Shown here: positions 24,289-33,767 of the stretch, in pieces
Layout of the letters: each line of letters starts with the position of its first letter
Position numbering within the stretch: the stretch's first letter is position 1
Assembly (NCBI GenBank): GCA_002839765.1
Contig: PGYR01000007.1
Coordinates: 46,149 to 110,148 of the forward strand
Reading direction: 5' to 3'
Origin: Ignavibacteriae bacterium HGW-Ignavibacteriae-4
GTDB lineage: Bacteria > Bacteroidota > Ignavibacteria > Kapaibacteriales > UBA2268
Length of the DNA stretch: 64,000 bases
Notes under the pieces: generated by a model
What the model was told of the DNA's origin: nothing
Seen by the model: only the letters and a program-made list of their open reading frames with translations
Databases searched by the model: none
Program-made: the position numbers and the translations under genes

Positions 24289-27018
24289 TTATTTAATTGT
24301 GGAGATTCCACCAATAGATGAATTAATTTGATCTCTTCTTAAAACTTTTTCTTTAAATATTCTCATTCCTAAATTTGAATTATAACCATGAACTTCACTT
24401 ACGTCCAGAGCTAACATGAAATTTATAATTTCTTCGCTTATTACTTGACCCGGTACTAATACAGGAAACCCCGGAGGGTATGGTATTAGGAAAGTAGAAG
24501 CTACTAAAATTCGACCTGCTTTCATCGCTTCCAAACAATCTTCTAATAGTATATACTCATAGTTCTTTTCATTGTAAGCTAAATAATAAGCCGTTCTAAT
24601 ATCACCACCCGGTACGCCTGGTACAGCTTGGAATGAATGATGAAAATAACTAAAGTCAGGCAACGGAGGTACGTCTTTCATCAATGAACAAATTCTTTTT
24701 TCATGTATTTCCAATTCTTTGTCATTCAATGATTTTAACTCATCATCTAGTTCTTCAGATATATTCAGCAAGGCCTTTATCAAGTAAGACACACTACCTT
24801 TGGTAGTACCTATATTCGTCATGAAAAGGACTGTATTTCTAGATGTCTTGTTTATTTGTATTCCAAACTTATCCATAAGATATTTGTTCTTGAAAGTATC
24901 GCCATCTACCCCAGTTTTACCTATACAAAGAGTAATTTTTGTTGGGTCTAATACGAACTCATCATCTCTCCACGCATCTTCCATCAAATTCCAGCCTAAC
25001 TCTTTGGTGTAATACTCTTGAAGTCCTGACTCTCTTCTTTCGTCTGGAATAAAATTAAACACCGTGAGTACATCAAAATACTTACTAAGCTGTGGGCTAT
25101 TTACTATTTTCTCTCTTAATAGCATTGCCATTTCAATACTATTTTCAACTAACTCGAACCCCTCTAGCTGAACTTGTCTTCTGCCTATATCAAGGGATGC
25201 TAACATCTGATAGTTAGGTGAAGTAGATGTATGTGTCATATATGCTTCTAGGAACGTACTCTCGGATTTCCTTCTGAAATCTTCATCCCATATATGAATC
25301 ATCGAACCTTGTCTAAAACTGCTCAAAGTTTTATGAGTACTCTGAGTCGCATATACTCTTACTCTTACTAATTTGGGGTCAGGCAAACTAGGCGTTTCGC
25401 CTTTTTTAAGCTCTGCTATATGTTGTTCGTATTTAAGTTTATACTCTTCACTTTTGTATCTTACGGATAGCCTTTTAGCAGTGTACATTGCAGTTCGTTG
25501 TTTGTGGTTCACACCAAACCCAGCGAAAGCAAACCATGCCTCATCCCATAGGAATATCATATCTGGTTTGATAGCAAGTACTCTTTGCATCACTTTTTCT
25601 ACATTATAAACTATACCGTCAAACGTACAGTTTGTAAGTAAAAGCATTTTTACTTTGTCTAATCGGCCTGATTCTTTTAGCTTTAATAGCTTATTGACAA
25701 TATGGTCAATAGGGACAGCTCCGTACATAGAGTATTCTTGTATAGGGTACGAATCTAAGTAAACGGGATATGCACCCGCTAGAACTAATCCATAGTGATG
25801 TGATTTGTGGCAGTCTCTATCTATCAAGACGACGTCTTTCGGCTTTACTAGAGCTTGTAGAACGATTTTATTAGCTGTTGACGTTCCATTAGTCACAAAG
25901 TAAGTATTGAGCGAACCGTAAGCGTCTCTGGCTTTTTCCTGCGCTCTTTTCAGCGGCCCCGTAGGCATTAGTAATGAATCAAGTCCACCAGTAGTGGCGG
26001 AAGTTTCCGCAAGGAATAAATTTCTACCATAAAACTCTCCGAAATCATTTATCCAATTTGATTTGAATACTGAGTTTCCTCTGGATATGGGCATAGCGTG
26101 GAAAACGCCTGTTGGTTTTTGACTATATTCAACTAAAGCTTTAAAAAATGGGGTGTCGTATCTTTCTTCGATTCCTCTTAGCAGAGTCAAGTGCATTTCT
26201 TGTATATCTTCAGATTGGTAGAATATACGTCTGAAGCATTTTAGAGTTGAATCTTTTAGTTTGCTAAGCGAAGTATCTGTTACATAGTAAACATCTAATT
26301 CGGGTCTAATCTTTTTAATCAAATCGCCTAATACTGGACCTAGTTCAATTTCATCCAATTTTGAGTAATCATATTTCTCAATACTTTTGACATAAGGTAC
26401 AATTTCATCACTGATTCTATTTGAAAAGTATTGGGGAGCAAACCGTATAATCACAGATTGTATATTGTGATTGAAAAGTAGTGCTATCAGAGCATCTTGG
26501 AATGAATTTTGGAAGATTATATTATAAGTGAATTTATCGCTTTTCTCACTTATATTTCTGTAGTTATTTTTTAAATCTATCTCTTCTTGTTCTGACACCC
26601 GATCTATAAAAAGTACTTCAAAATGATTCTTTCTGTGGCTGACAACTTGTTCCAACTCTTCAAGTTGATCAAGCTCAGTCTCATCTTCTATTGATATGTC
26701 ATTCACCAAATTATGCTTATTGCCAACTAATTGCTTACAGGTTTCACTGATTTTGTAAGAGAGTGAGTTATAATCTCCCTCTTTAAAAAGAGTACTAATA
26801 GACTTCAATCTCATAGTGCCAGGTAAAGCAAAGTAAGACTCTATGTTAGTCAACTCTTCTATTAGATGACTAACTCGTGTTTTAATTAACTTCATGCTAG
26901 TAGCGGTAGTGTTAGATTCTTTAAGTAAATGAGAATCTACTTTTAACCGACTCCAATAGTCTATTCGAAGTTGACTAATGTTATAGAATTGCTTTCTTGA
27001 TATGTTATTTTTTTTCAT
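24289..27018 (-). CDS. PLP-dependent Orn/Lys/Arg decarboxylase-type enzyme (909 residues)
   Basis: A large fold-type I PLP enzyme of the bacterial Orn/Lys/Arg decarboxylase family. The N-terminal 300 residues are family-unlike and partly coiled (acidic LDQLEELEQ) with a weak response-regulator-like wing. The AAT-fold core follows: FVTNGTSTANKIV, WDEAWFAF, and STHKTLSSFRQGS with the PLP lysine near residue 562. Then come a C-terminal small domain and a tail with FHHSFQAVPGVPGGDIR and PYPPGFPVLVPGQ, as in these decarboxylases. It likely decarboxylates a basic amino acid, giving agmatine, putrescine or cadaverine. It is flanked at 3 bases by a VOC gene and at 11 by an ATP-grasp gene. An agmatinase gene lies 13 kb away. 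Confidence 0.85.
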   Translation of the reverse strand: MKKNNISRKQFYNISQLRIDYWSRLKVDSHLLKESNTTATSMKLIKTRVSHLIEELTNIESYFALPGTMRLKSISTLFKEGDYNSLSYKISETCKQLVGNKHNLVNDISIEDETELDQLEELEQVVSHRKNHFEVLFIDRVSEQEEIDLKNNYRNISEKSDKFTYNIIFQNSFQDALIALLFNHNIQSVIIRFAPQYFSNRISDEIVPYVKSIEKYDYSKLDEIELGPVLGDLIKKIRPELDVYYVTDTSLSKLKDSTLKCFRRIFYQSEDIQEMHLTLLRGIEERYDTPFFKALVEYSQKPTGVFHAMPISRGNSVFKSNWINDFGEFYGRNLFLAETSATTGGLDSLLMPTGPLKRAQEKARDAYGSLNTYFVTNGTSTANKIVLQALVKPKDVVLIDRDCHKSHHYGLVLAGAYPVYLDSYPIQEYSMYGAVPIDHIVNKLLKLKESGRLDKVKMLLLTNCTFDGIVYNVEKVMQRVLAIKPDMIFLWDEAWFAFAGFGVNHKQRTAMYTAKRLSVRYKSEEYKLKYEQHIAELKKGETPSLPDPKLVRVRVYATQSTHKTLSSFRQGSMIHIWDEDFRRKSESTFLEAYMTHTSTSPNYQMLASLDIGRRQVQLEGFELVENSIEMAMLLREKIVNSPQLSKYFDVLTVFNFIPDERRESGLQEYYTKELGWNLMEDAWRDDEFVLDPTKITLCIGKTGVDGDTFKNKYLMDKFGIQINKTSRNTVLFMTNIGTTKGSVSYLIKALLNISEELDDELKSLNDKELEIHEKRICSLMKDVPPLPDFSYFHHSFQAVPGVPGGDIRTAYYLAYNEKNYEYILLEDCLEAMKAGRILVASTFLIPYPPGFPVLVPGQVISEEIINFMLALDVSEVHGYNSNLGMRIFKEKVLRRDQINSSIGGISTIK

Positions 27019-27021
27019 TAA

Positions 27022-27429
27022 TTACTTCTTAGAATACAGTGCTAATTTATTTCCTTGTGAATCAATAAATACAGCAAAATACCCAGCATTTTTTGATATT
27101 AGGGTTTTAGACATTATTATTCTTCCACCTGCATCCTCTACTTTGTTAAGAACAAGGTTCAAATCATCCCCTCCGTTCAGATATAAGAGTGGCCCACTAG
27201 CACTGGTCTCATTATTGAATCCAGAAGTAATTGCACCTCCTATCCCAGTAGTAACAGGGAAAAATGCAGTTGCACTATCTTCATTAACAACTTGTTCCAT
27301 CTCTATATTGAAGATGTAATTGTAAAAGTTAACTGCTTGTTGGAAATCGATTGCAGGTATTTCAAACCAACTTACGAAGTCCTTTTTTGTTCCATTCTTA
27401 TTTCTTTTCTGACCTAGGGTTCCACCCAT
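27022..27429 (-). CDS. VOC-superfamily (glyoxalase/dioxygenase fold) protein
   Basis: A 135-residue protein with one pair of beta-alpha-beta-beta-beta units. FVSWFEIPAIDFQQAVNFY is the typical start of a VOC unit, the middle carries TAFFPVTTGIGGAI, and the second unit ends GYFAVFIDSQGNKLALYS. The metal ligands are not obvious, so catalysis is uncertain; it could bind a small molecule. The first 17 residues are basic and outside the domain. It lies between a nitrilase gene (19 bases) and the decarboxylase (3 bases), so it is a regular member of the operon. Confidence 0.8.
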   Translation of the reverse strand: MGGTLGQKRNKNGTKKDFVSWFEIPAIDFQQAVNFYNYIFNIEMEQVVNEDSATAFFPVTTGIGGAITSGFNNETSASGPLLYLNGGDDLNLVLNKVEDAGGRIIMSKTLISKNAGYFAVFIDSQGNKLALYSKK

Positions 27430-27448
27430 CGTTAATTCTCCTTATTTA

Positions 27449-28393
27449 TTAAACTAAACCATCTCCTTTGAATCTTACGGGAGTTACAGGGTTCATTATT
27501 TTGTCTTCTTGCATTTTCAATTTAGCCAAAGTCTCTAATCGAGTTGGTTTTATAAGTGGCCCCAAAGAATCTAAATATTCTGATTTGGCACCAGGATGAT
27601 AAATATCAAACTCACCTAGATGGTCTCTAAAACTCTTGAGAGGTTGACCTAAACGTAATATACCTAACTCACGACTACGCTTAACGTGATCCATGTTCAA
27701 TTCTAATGGTATTATTTCTTCTGTACTATCGGATTGATGTAATACTCTACCGTCTGGGCCACAAACTATCGAACGTCCACAACCACCAGTATCTAATCCA
27801 TTCACATCGAAGAAGAAACATTGGTTTACAGATGCCATTGCTCTAACAATTGACAACTCTATATCTCTATCAATTGTTCCAGATAATGTAGGGTGAAGTA
27901 TTACTTCTGCTCCCATACTAACAAGTGTTCTTGTAGTCTCAGGGAACCACATATCATAGCAAATTGATACTCCAAATCTACCAACATCAGGTACATCAAA
28001 AATACAGAACTCGTGACCAGGTGCAACACCAACTTCATAAGGATAGAATGGGAACATCTTTCTATATCTAGTTACTATCTCACCATCTGGATTTATTACC
28101 GTAGCTGTATTATATATTTTACCTTCACTTTTTTCGAATGCAGAACCAGGTAATAACCAAATGTTATATTTCTTAGCCATTGCTTGCATTTCTTCTTCAA
28201 AACTATTTGGAAACTCTTGTGCTGGATAGGTAAGAGGCCCATAAGCACAAAGCTCACTAAACATTATCATCTCTATCCAAGGATAAAGATTCATTGTAAT
28301 ATCTATTTTAAGCTTCATCATATCTATATTCGGAGTGACAGCTGAAACTCTCATTTGGATACCAGCTATCGAGAACGTATTCATGTGGTTCAT
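27449..28393 (-). CDS. Carbon-nitrogen hydrolase (nitrilase superfamily, amidase-like)
   Basis: A 314-residue enzyme with the nitrilase catalytic triad: E47 in FSELCAYG, K112 in RYRKMFPFYP and C145 in VSICYDMWFPE. The overall pattern (INPDGEIVTRYRKMFP, GFGVSICYD, DVNGLDTGGCGRSIVCGPDG) is closest in my memory to aliphatic amidase/formamidase and N-carbamoylputrescine amidase-type members. It hydrolyses an amide, carbamoyl or nitrile bond; the substrate is unknown. Its ATG overlaps the aminotransferase stop by four bases (ATGA), so the two are coupled. In the operon it could release an amine or acid from an amide intermediate. Confidence 0.87.
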   Translation of the reverse strand: MNHMNTFSIAGIQMRVSAVTPNIDMMKLKIDITMNLYPWIEMIMFSELCAYGPLTYPAQEFPNSFEEEMQAMAKKYNIWLLPGSAFEKSEGKIYNTATVINPDGEIVTRYRKMFPFYPYEVGVAPGHEFCIFDVPDVGRFGVSICYDMWFPETTRTLVSMGAEVILHPTLSGTIDRDIELSIVRAMASVNQCFFFDVNGLDTGGCGRSIVCGPDGRVLHQSDSTEEIIPLELNMDHVKRSRELGILRLGQPLKSFRDHLGEFDIYHPGAKSEYLDSLGPLIKPTRLETLAKLKMQEDKIMNPVTPVRFKGDGLV

Positions 28394-29700
28394 TTTGTTA
28401 AATTTCTTATTTGTGTTTCTAAAATTGTCAACCCTCTGTCTAACTCATCTAGAGTTATTACTAATGGCGACAGTATTCTAATAATATTTTTGTGTGTTCC
28501 AGCGCTTAATATAATAAGTCCGTTTTCATAACACGCTTCTACAATTTTCTTACAGATAGTGGTATCAGGGTTTTTAGGGTCTCCATTCTGAACGAATTCC
28601 ATCCCAACCATTGCTCCTACTCCGCGTACATCACCTATTGCAGGACATTCTTCTTTTAGTTTAGTCAATCTGGTGTGTATTATATCTCCAACTAAAAGAG
28701 CTTTTTCATTTAGATTGATATCCTTCATGTACTGAATAGTTGCTGAAGATGCAGCACAACTTATAGGACTACCTATATAAGTCCCACCAATAGACCCAAT
28801 AGCAGCAGCATCCATTATTTCAGCTTTCCCTACTACGGCTGCTATTGGAAGCCCAGAACCCATTGATTTGGCATAGGTACTAATATCTGGAATGACATTA
28901 TAATATTGCCAGCTTGCCCAGTGACCAGTTCTACAAAATCCACTTTGGACTTCATCCATTATTAGCATTACGCCATTTTCATCACAGAATGTTCTTAATC
29001 CTTCTAGATAGGCTTTAGGAACGGGGTTAAACCCACCTTCTCCTTGTATAGGCTCTATAATTATTGCGGCAAGATTATTAATATCTACTAAATTAAGTGT
29101 GCTTTCTTGTAAGAGATTTAGTTCGTCTTGTACGAACTCTTCCATACTTCTACCATTACTTTTTGTATAAAAGTTGGGAAAAGGAAGTCGATATACTTCT
29201 GGAGCGAATGGACCACAGTCAATTTTATAGCTTACTTTACTTGTAAGTGACATAGCCATCATAGTTCTACCATGATAAGCATCAGAGAAACAGAGTATGC
29301 CTTGACGCTTAGTAGCTTGACGAGCGATTTTTATTGCATTTTCAACTGCCTCAGCACCTGTTGATACTAGCATAGCTTTAGTTTTTTCACCATGAGGTAG
29401 TATTTCTACTAATTCCTCACAAAGCTGTATATAAGGTTCGTATGTAACTACATTGAAACTAGTGTGTATATATTTACCTGCTTGCTCACGAATAGCCTCT
29501 ACTACTGGTTCAGGACAATGACCAGCATTAACAACTCCAATTCCACCTGCAAAGTCGATTAATTCTCTACCATCAACTTCAGTAATAATAGCACCCTTTG
29601 CGTGACTAACAGTTGCTGTATTGAATACCCCAACACCATTTGCGACTACATCTTTTCTGCGCTCGAATAGCTCGGCAGATTTACTAACTTCTTTTATCAT
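28390..29700 (-). CDS. Class III (GabT-like) PLP aminotransferase
   Basis: A 436-residue enzyme from the ATG at 29700; the longer frame from 29742 adds 14 residues of poor quality. Class III hallmarks: GGIGVVNAGHCPEPVVEAI, STGAEAVENAIKIAR, AYHGRTMMAMSLTSK, an EPIQGEGGF cofactor motif, MDEVQSGFCRTG and the PLP lysine K278 in TYAKSMGSGLP. This group transfers the terminal amino group of omega-amino acids or diamines (4-aminobutyrate, putrescine, acetylornithine) to 2-oxoglutarate or pyruvate. As first gene of the five-gene operon it fits metabolism of an amine from the decarboxylase. A more specific name cannot be supported. Confidence 0.88.
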   Translation of the reverse strand: MIKEVSKSAELFERRKDVVANGVGVFNTATVSHAKGAIITEVDGRELIDFAGGIGVVNAGHCPEPVVEAIREQAGKYIHTSFNVVTYEPYIQLCEELVEILPHGEKTKAMLVSTGAEAVENAIKIARQATKRQGILCFSDAYHGRTMMAMSLTSKVSYKIDCGPFAPEVYRLPFPNFYTKSNGRSMEEFVQDELNLLQESTLNLVDINNLAAIIIEPIQGEGGFNPVPKAYLEGLRTFCDENGVMLIMDEVQSGFCRTGHWASWQYYNVIPDISTYAKSMGSGLPIAAVVGKAEIMDAAAIGSIGGTYIGSPISCAASSATIQYMKDINLNEKALLVGDIIHTRLTKLKEECPAIGDVRGVGAMVGMEFVQNGDPKNPDTTICKKIVEACYENGLIILSAGTHKNIIRILSPLVITLDELDRGLTILETQIRNLTK

Positions 29701-30153
29701 AAATTTAATTATTAATGTTCTAAATATTTTAATTATTTTCAAATTACATATACAGATTACGGTTTTTTTTTATTAAATGCAATTAATTTTTTGAATATTC
29801 TATTGCAAACTAGTCACTTATTGAACTTCAATCTAACTTTTCATTGAAGCATTACAGTAAACATAATGTTCAGAGTTGTGCTTCGTAATAGTTCAAATCG
29901 AAAGATTGGCAGTTGGTTTAAGTTAAACATTAGTAATGGTGACACTATCATTTTATTTGGACTTTTTTACCATTACTTCTCTAGTGTGATATCTGAGATA
30001 CTTGATTAAATGTACATTATGGGGTATGCAATATTTTGAAAGATAATATTTGGTTTAGAAATGAATAGTACAAAAAAAATCCCATCTATTGGAATAGACA
30101 GGACTGCAAGCTGAGAGTTATATATATAACTTAATTATAAAAAATAAATTTTC
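29701..30153. other. 453-bp intergenic region, AT-rich
   Basis: Lies between the five-gene operon (starting leftwards) and the 3' end of rpmA. No gene, tRNA or clear riboswitch was seen. It contains a perfect 16-bp palindrome AGTTATATATATAACT at 30116-30131 of unknown role. The operon promoter must be in the left part. The better-conserved-looking stretch 29870-29990 shows no feature I recognise. Confidence 0.4.
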
Positions 30154-30408
30154 TTAGTTAGGTAAAACAGATACCCAAGTTCTATTATTTGCTTTCTTAT
30201 GAAACTTCACAGTTCCTTCAGTAAGAGCAAATATAGTGTAATCTTTACCAAGACCAACATTAACACCTGGTTTGTATTTAGTGCCAAGTTGTCTGATAAT
30301 GATGTTACCCGGAATTACTTCTTCGCCACCAAATTTCTTAACTCCTCTTCTCTGACCTTGTGAGTCTCTACCGTTTCTAACGGATCCCTGACCTTTCTTG
30401 TGAGCCAT
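30154..30408 (-). CDS. rpmA: 50S ribosomal protein L27
   Basis: A short 84-residue basic protein of the ribosomal large subunit near the peptidyl-transferase centre. It has the canonical start [16 protein letters not shown], the middle [22 protein letters not shown] and the end [15 protein letters not shown]. The N-terminus begins at AHKKG and has no extra leader, so no Prp-type processing is implied. It is 12 bases downstream of rplU, the universal L21-L27 pair. Confidence 0.97.
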   Translation of the reverse strand: MAHKKGQGSVRNGRDSQGQRRGVKKFGGEEVIPGNIIIRQLGTKYKPGVNVGLGKDYTIFALTEGTVKFHKKANNRTWVSVLPN

Positions 30409-30420
30409 GTTATTCTCTCC

Positions 30421-30732
30421 TTAAACTGATATATCAGTGATTTGAATTCTTGTGTAATTTTGACGGTGACCATTTAATTTTTGGTAACCTTTTCTTCTTT
30501 TCTTGTGGAAAATTAGAATCTTTTTATCTCTTTTGTGTTCTAATATCATACCAGTTACTTTAGCGCCATCAATCAATGGGCTACCGAAAGTGAAATTTCC
30601 ATCTTTTTCGTTCAATAGAACGTTTGAAAATTCAACGCTATCGCCTGGGTTACCTTCTAATAAAGGAACACTTAGCTTTGCATCTTTTTCAACTTCGTAT
30701 TGGAAACCAGCTATTTCTACAACAGTTGCCAT
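30421..30732 (-). CDS. rplU: 50S ribosomal protein L21
   Basis: A 103-residue component of the 50S subunit that binds 23S rRNA. It shows the family layout: VVEIAGFQYEVEKD at the start, LLEGNPGDSVEF, and a conserved basic end KKRRKGYQKLNGHRQNYTRI. It is first in the rplU-rpmA operon, with a good promoter 30 bases upstream of its start. Confidence 0.97.
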   Translation of the reverse strand: MATVVEIAGFQYEVEKDAKLSVPLLEGNPGDSVEFSNVLLNEKDGNFTFGSPLIDGAKVTGMILEHKRDKKILIFHKKRRKGYQKLNGHRQNYTRIQITDISV

Positions 30733-30763
30733 TTGTTTTTCCGAATGTAATTTTTAATAGACT

Positions 30764-30795
30764 TCAAATATAATTGTTTAATTATTTATATACAA
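30764..30795 (-). promoter_or_regulatory. Bacteroidota-type promoter of rplU-rpmA
   Basis: On the minus strand TTG (30795-30793), 21 bases, then TATATTTG (30771-30764). This fits TTTG-N19-21-TAnnTTTG, with one base of the -33 box different. It lies just upstream of rplU. Confidence 0.65.
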
Positions 30796-30819
30796 GAAAA
30801 TAACTTCACTTTACAATAA

Positions 30820-31773
30820 TTATTTTTTTATTTCATAAGCGTAATGAATCAAAGCATCGCCTTTGTGCACTACTGGTGCATTGTTCACGCCTATTACTCT
30901 TGCGTTTCTACTTGCGAATATTTCAAACTCTTCATGACCAAATGGTTCAGCAATATGACCAATCTTTTCTTTATGCTTTATTTCTTGACCCAATTCTACA
31001 TACGAAGAAAACATACCGGCATACTTTGCTCTAAGCCAATCACTTTTAAGATATATAACCGTTTCTTCATTTGGTAATGGTGCTTCTTCTATCATACTAA
31101 GGTATTTCATTAAACGAAGTGTACCGTTGATACCCTCTTGGATAGCATGTTCAGAGAATCGCAATGATTCACCAGCTTCGTAAACAAGTATATGCTTATC
31201 CTTCCGATATGCTGCTTTACGAAAAGAATGCTCTATCAAAGGTGAATTTAGAATCATCGGAGGTGCAAAACCTCTAGCTAATACTATATTCTCGGGTACT
31301 GTGAACGCACATCTTATCTGTGGATAATTCGAACGTGACGCTCCACCAGTGTGAAAATCAATTCCGTAATCGATTAGAGGTATTATCTGATGCATTAGAG
31401 TATGAGCTATTAGCTTGGCTAATGATCCATTCTTAGAACCTGGAAAACTACGGTTAATATCTTTTCCATCTGGGACTCCACGTACATTTTGCAAAAATCC
31501 ATAAGCATTAACTAATGGCATTGCTATTACTGTACCGCAGTCAGGTATTATCGAACCATTATTTATCATTCTTCGGATTATTTCTATACCGTTTAGTTCA
31601 TCGCCGTGAAGACCACCAGTTAATAACAAAACAGGGCCATCTTTTTTACCACGGTACACATGTACTGGTAAATTGATAGTAGTGTATGTCGGAAGTCGGG
31701 CAATTTTAAGATGGATTTCTTCTATTTCGCCTATGTGGACTTTCTTACCTGCTATGTTAATTATTTCTGGCAT
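30820..31773 (-). CDS. AstE/aspartoacylase family zinc hydrolase
   Basis: A 317-residue protein of the succinylglutamate desuccinylase/aspartoacylase (M14-like) family, which removes acyl groups from N-acyl amino acids. The zinc site is complete: H56 and E59 in GGLHGDELNG and H141 in DFHTGG. Substrate-binding DINRSFPG is at 105-112, and a C-terminal beta-barrel domain includes GHEEFEIFASRNARVIG-like sequence. Many environmental members are of unknown substrate. Its ATG begins at the last base of clpX, so it is translated from the clpP-clpX message, an uncommon association. Confidence 0.85.
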   Translation of the reverse strand: MPEIINIAGKKVHIGEIEEIHLKIARLPTYTTINLPVHVYRGKKDGPVLLLTGGLHGDELNGIEIIRRMINNGSIIPDCGTVIAMPLVNAYGFLQNVRGVPDGKDINRSFPGSKNGSLAKLIAHTLMHQIIPLIDYGIDFHTGGASRSNYPQIRCAFTVPENIVLARGFAPPMILNSPLIEHSFRKAAYRKDKHILVYEAGESLRFSEHAIQEGINGTLRLMKYLSMIEEAPLPNEETVIYLKSDWLRAKYAGMFSSYVELGQEIKHKEKIGHIAEPFGHEEFEIFASRNARVIGVNNAPVVHKGDALIHYAYEIKK

Positions 31774-33038
31774 TATATCACATTCTTTTTAGTTGAATAA
31801 ATGAATTCTGGATTTGCATTTGAATTAATAGTGTCTTCACTGATAATACATTTCTTGAGATCTTTCATCTCAGGAACTATATACATAATATCGAGCATTG
31901 CGGCTTCTACCATTGACCTAAGTCCTCTAGCGCCTGTCTTACTTTTCATTGCCTTGTTTGCTATTGCTTTTAATGCCTCTTCTGTGAACTCTAGTTCAAC
32001 ACCTTCATAAGCGAATAGCTTTTGGTATTGCTTGATTACAGCATTTTTCGGCTTGGTTAGTATGTCTAACATAGCTTCTTCACTCAACGAGTTAAGTGCT
32101 GTTATTATAGGCATACGACCGACTAACTCAGGTATAAAGCCATACTTTACTATATCTTCTGCTTCTACTTTATTGAACAGATCATCTTTTTCGTCAGTTA
32201 GCCCCTCATCATCATCAGTTACAAATCCGACAGTTTGCTTTTTTAACCTTTGAGAAATCACTTGTTCTAGTCCGTCGAAAGCACCACCTAAGATAAATAG
32301 TATATTAGTAGTGTCAACATAGATTAGCTTTTGCTCAGGATGCTTTCTGCCGCCTTTTGGAGGTATTCCTGCCTTAGTACCTTCTAATATTTTCAGAAGT
32401 GCCTGTTGCACACCTTCACCAGAAACGTCACGAGTTATACTCGATGATTCGCTCTTGCGACCAATTTTATCTATTTCATCTATATATATTATTCCACGTT
32501 GTGCTGCTTTTTCGTCATAATCTGCATTTTGCAATAGAGCTAATAGGACAGTCTCTACGTCATCACCTACATAACCTGCCTCTGTGACAGTCGTAGCATC
32601 TGCTATAGCAAATGGTACATTCAAAGAGCGCGCTAATGTTTTAGCCAATAATGTTTTACCTGTACCAGTAGGGCCAAGCATTAGTACATTACTTTTTTCC
32701 AATTCCACGGAATCGAACTCATTATCTAATGCTAAATTTGAAATTCTTTTATAATGGTTGTAAACAGCGACAGAAAGTACTTGCTTTGCTTTTTCTTGAC
32801 CAATTACATATTCATCTAACTTTTCTTTAAGCTTTTTCGGTGTAGATAGATTAATATCAAAGTTAATCGCATTTTCTTTTTTCTTATTTGAGCTCAGTAA
32901 GTCATGTGAAGTATTAATACATACATCACATATATAGACTTCTTGCACTCCTTCTATAAGACTTTCTACTTCCTTCGAGTTACGCCCACAAAATGAACAT
33001 ACTACTTGAAATGGGTATTTTCCTTTTTTTCCACTCAT
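31773..33038 (-). CDS. clpX: ATP-dependent Clp protease ATP-binding subunit ClpX
   Basis: The hexameric AAA+ unfoldase that delivers substrates to ClpP. Over 421 residues: N-terminal zinc-binding domain with four cysteines (C14, C17, C37, C40), Walker A GPTGTGKT (122-129), Walker [11 protein letters not shown], pore-loop motifs YVGDD and GGRKHPEQ, and a C-terminal small domain [19 protein letters not shown]. All functional motifs are present. It overlaps clpP by four bases. Confidence 0.98.
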   Translation of the reverse strand: MSGKKGKYPFQVVCSFCGRNSKEVESLIEGVQEVYICDVCINTSHDLLSSNKKKENAINFDINLSTPKKLKEKLDEYVIGQEKAKQVLSVAVYNHYKRISNLALDNEFDSVELEKSNVLMLGPTGTGKTLLAKTLARSLNVPFAIADATTVTEAGYVGDDVETVLLALLQNADYDEKAAQRGIIYIDEIDKIGRKSESSSITRDVSGEGVQQALLKILEGTKAGIPPKGGRKHPEQKLIYVDTTNILFILGGAFDGLEQVISQRLKKQTVGFVTDDDEGLTDEKDDLFNKVEAEDIVKYGFIPELVGRMPIITALNSLSEEAMLDILTKPKNAVIKQYQKLFAYEGVELEFTEEALKAIANKAMKSKTGARGLRSMVEAAMLDIMYIVPEMKDLKKCIISEDTINSNANPEFIYSTKKNVI

Positions 33039-33634
33039 GCTAATTTAGTACCTGGTAAAAGAATTTTGTCTATAAGCCCATACTCTAGAGCTTCTTCTGG
33101 AGTCATATAGTTATCTCTATCAGCATCTTTTTTGATTTGCTCAGCATCCTTACCGCTATGCTCACCTATGATTTTATATAGAACTTCTCTTATGCGTATT
33201 ATTTCACGAGTGTATATTTCAATATCAGCTGATTGTCCTTGTGTACCACCAGAAGGTTGGTGCATCATAATACGAGCATGGGGAAGAGCGAATCGCTTAC
33301 CTTCAGTACCAGCGCATAATAGCACTTGTGCCATTGAAGCAGCCATACCCATACAGATAGTTGTAATATCTGGCTTGATGAACTTCATAGTATCGTATAT
33401 CGCCAAACCAGCAGTAACACTACCACCCGGCGAGTTGATATATAAATTCACATCTTTTTTAGGGTTCTGTGAAGATAAAAATAATAATTGTGCTATTACA
33501 GAATTCGCCATGTGGTCATCGATTGGACCACCTATAAATACGATATTCTCTTTTAATAATCTTGAATATATGTCGTAAGCTCTTTCACCACGACTTGTAG
33601 TTTCAATTATATATGGGATGATTGAATTATCCAT
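33035..33634 (-). CDS. clpP: ATP-dependent Clp protease proteolytic subunit
   Basis: The tetradecameric serine protease core. In 199 residues the catalytic triad is S100 (MGMAASMAQ), H125 (IMMHQPSGG) and D172 (ADRDNYM). The N-terminal [14 protein letters not shown] and FIGGPIDD axial-loop regions are normal. It is first gene of a clpP-clpX-aspartoacylase operon. There is no trigger-factor gene directly upstream. Confidence 0.98.
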   Translation of the reverse strand: MDNSIIPYIIETTSRGERAYDIYSRLLKENIVFIGGPIDDHMANSVIAQLLFLSSQNPKKDVNLYINSPGGSVTAGLAIYDTMKFIKPDITTICMGMAASMAQVLLCAGTEGKRFALPHARIMMHQPSGGTQGQSADIEIYTREIIRIREVLYKIIGEHSGKDAEQIKKDADRDNYMTPEEALEYGLIDKILLPGTKLA

Positions 33635-33706
33635 CTAATAGTTTTCCGAAATTGGTTTTATAAAACATTCTAAAATAACGAATAAGTAGCAAAGTTTATT
33701 TTTAAT

Positions 33707-33741
33707 CAAAAAAAATCCTGCTTCCGAAAAGAAGCAGGATT
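33707..33741 (-). terminator. Terminator of the Omp28-like gene
   Basis: Minus-strand stem AATCCTGCTTC / GAAGCAGGATT with a 6-base loop, followed by eight T. It lies 26 bases after the stop and upstream of clpP. Confidence 0.9.
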
Positions 33742-33767
33742 GTAATATATAAACTCTATACTAATTG

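Noticed and set aside
24048-24296. Plus-strand frame with Val/Phe/Thr-rich repeats (82 codons)
   Set aside because: It is the exact antisense of the lysine-rich repeat tail of the ATP-grasp gene; the repetition comes from that.
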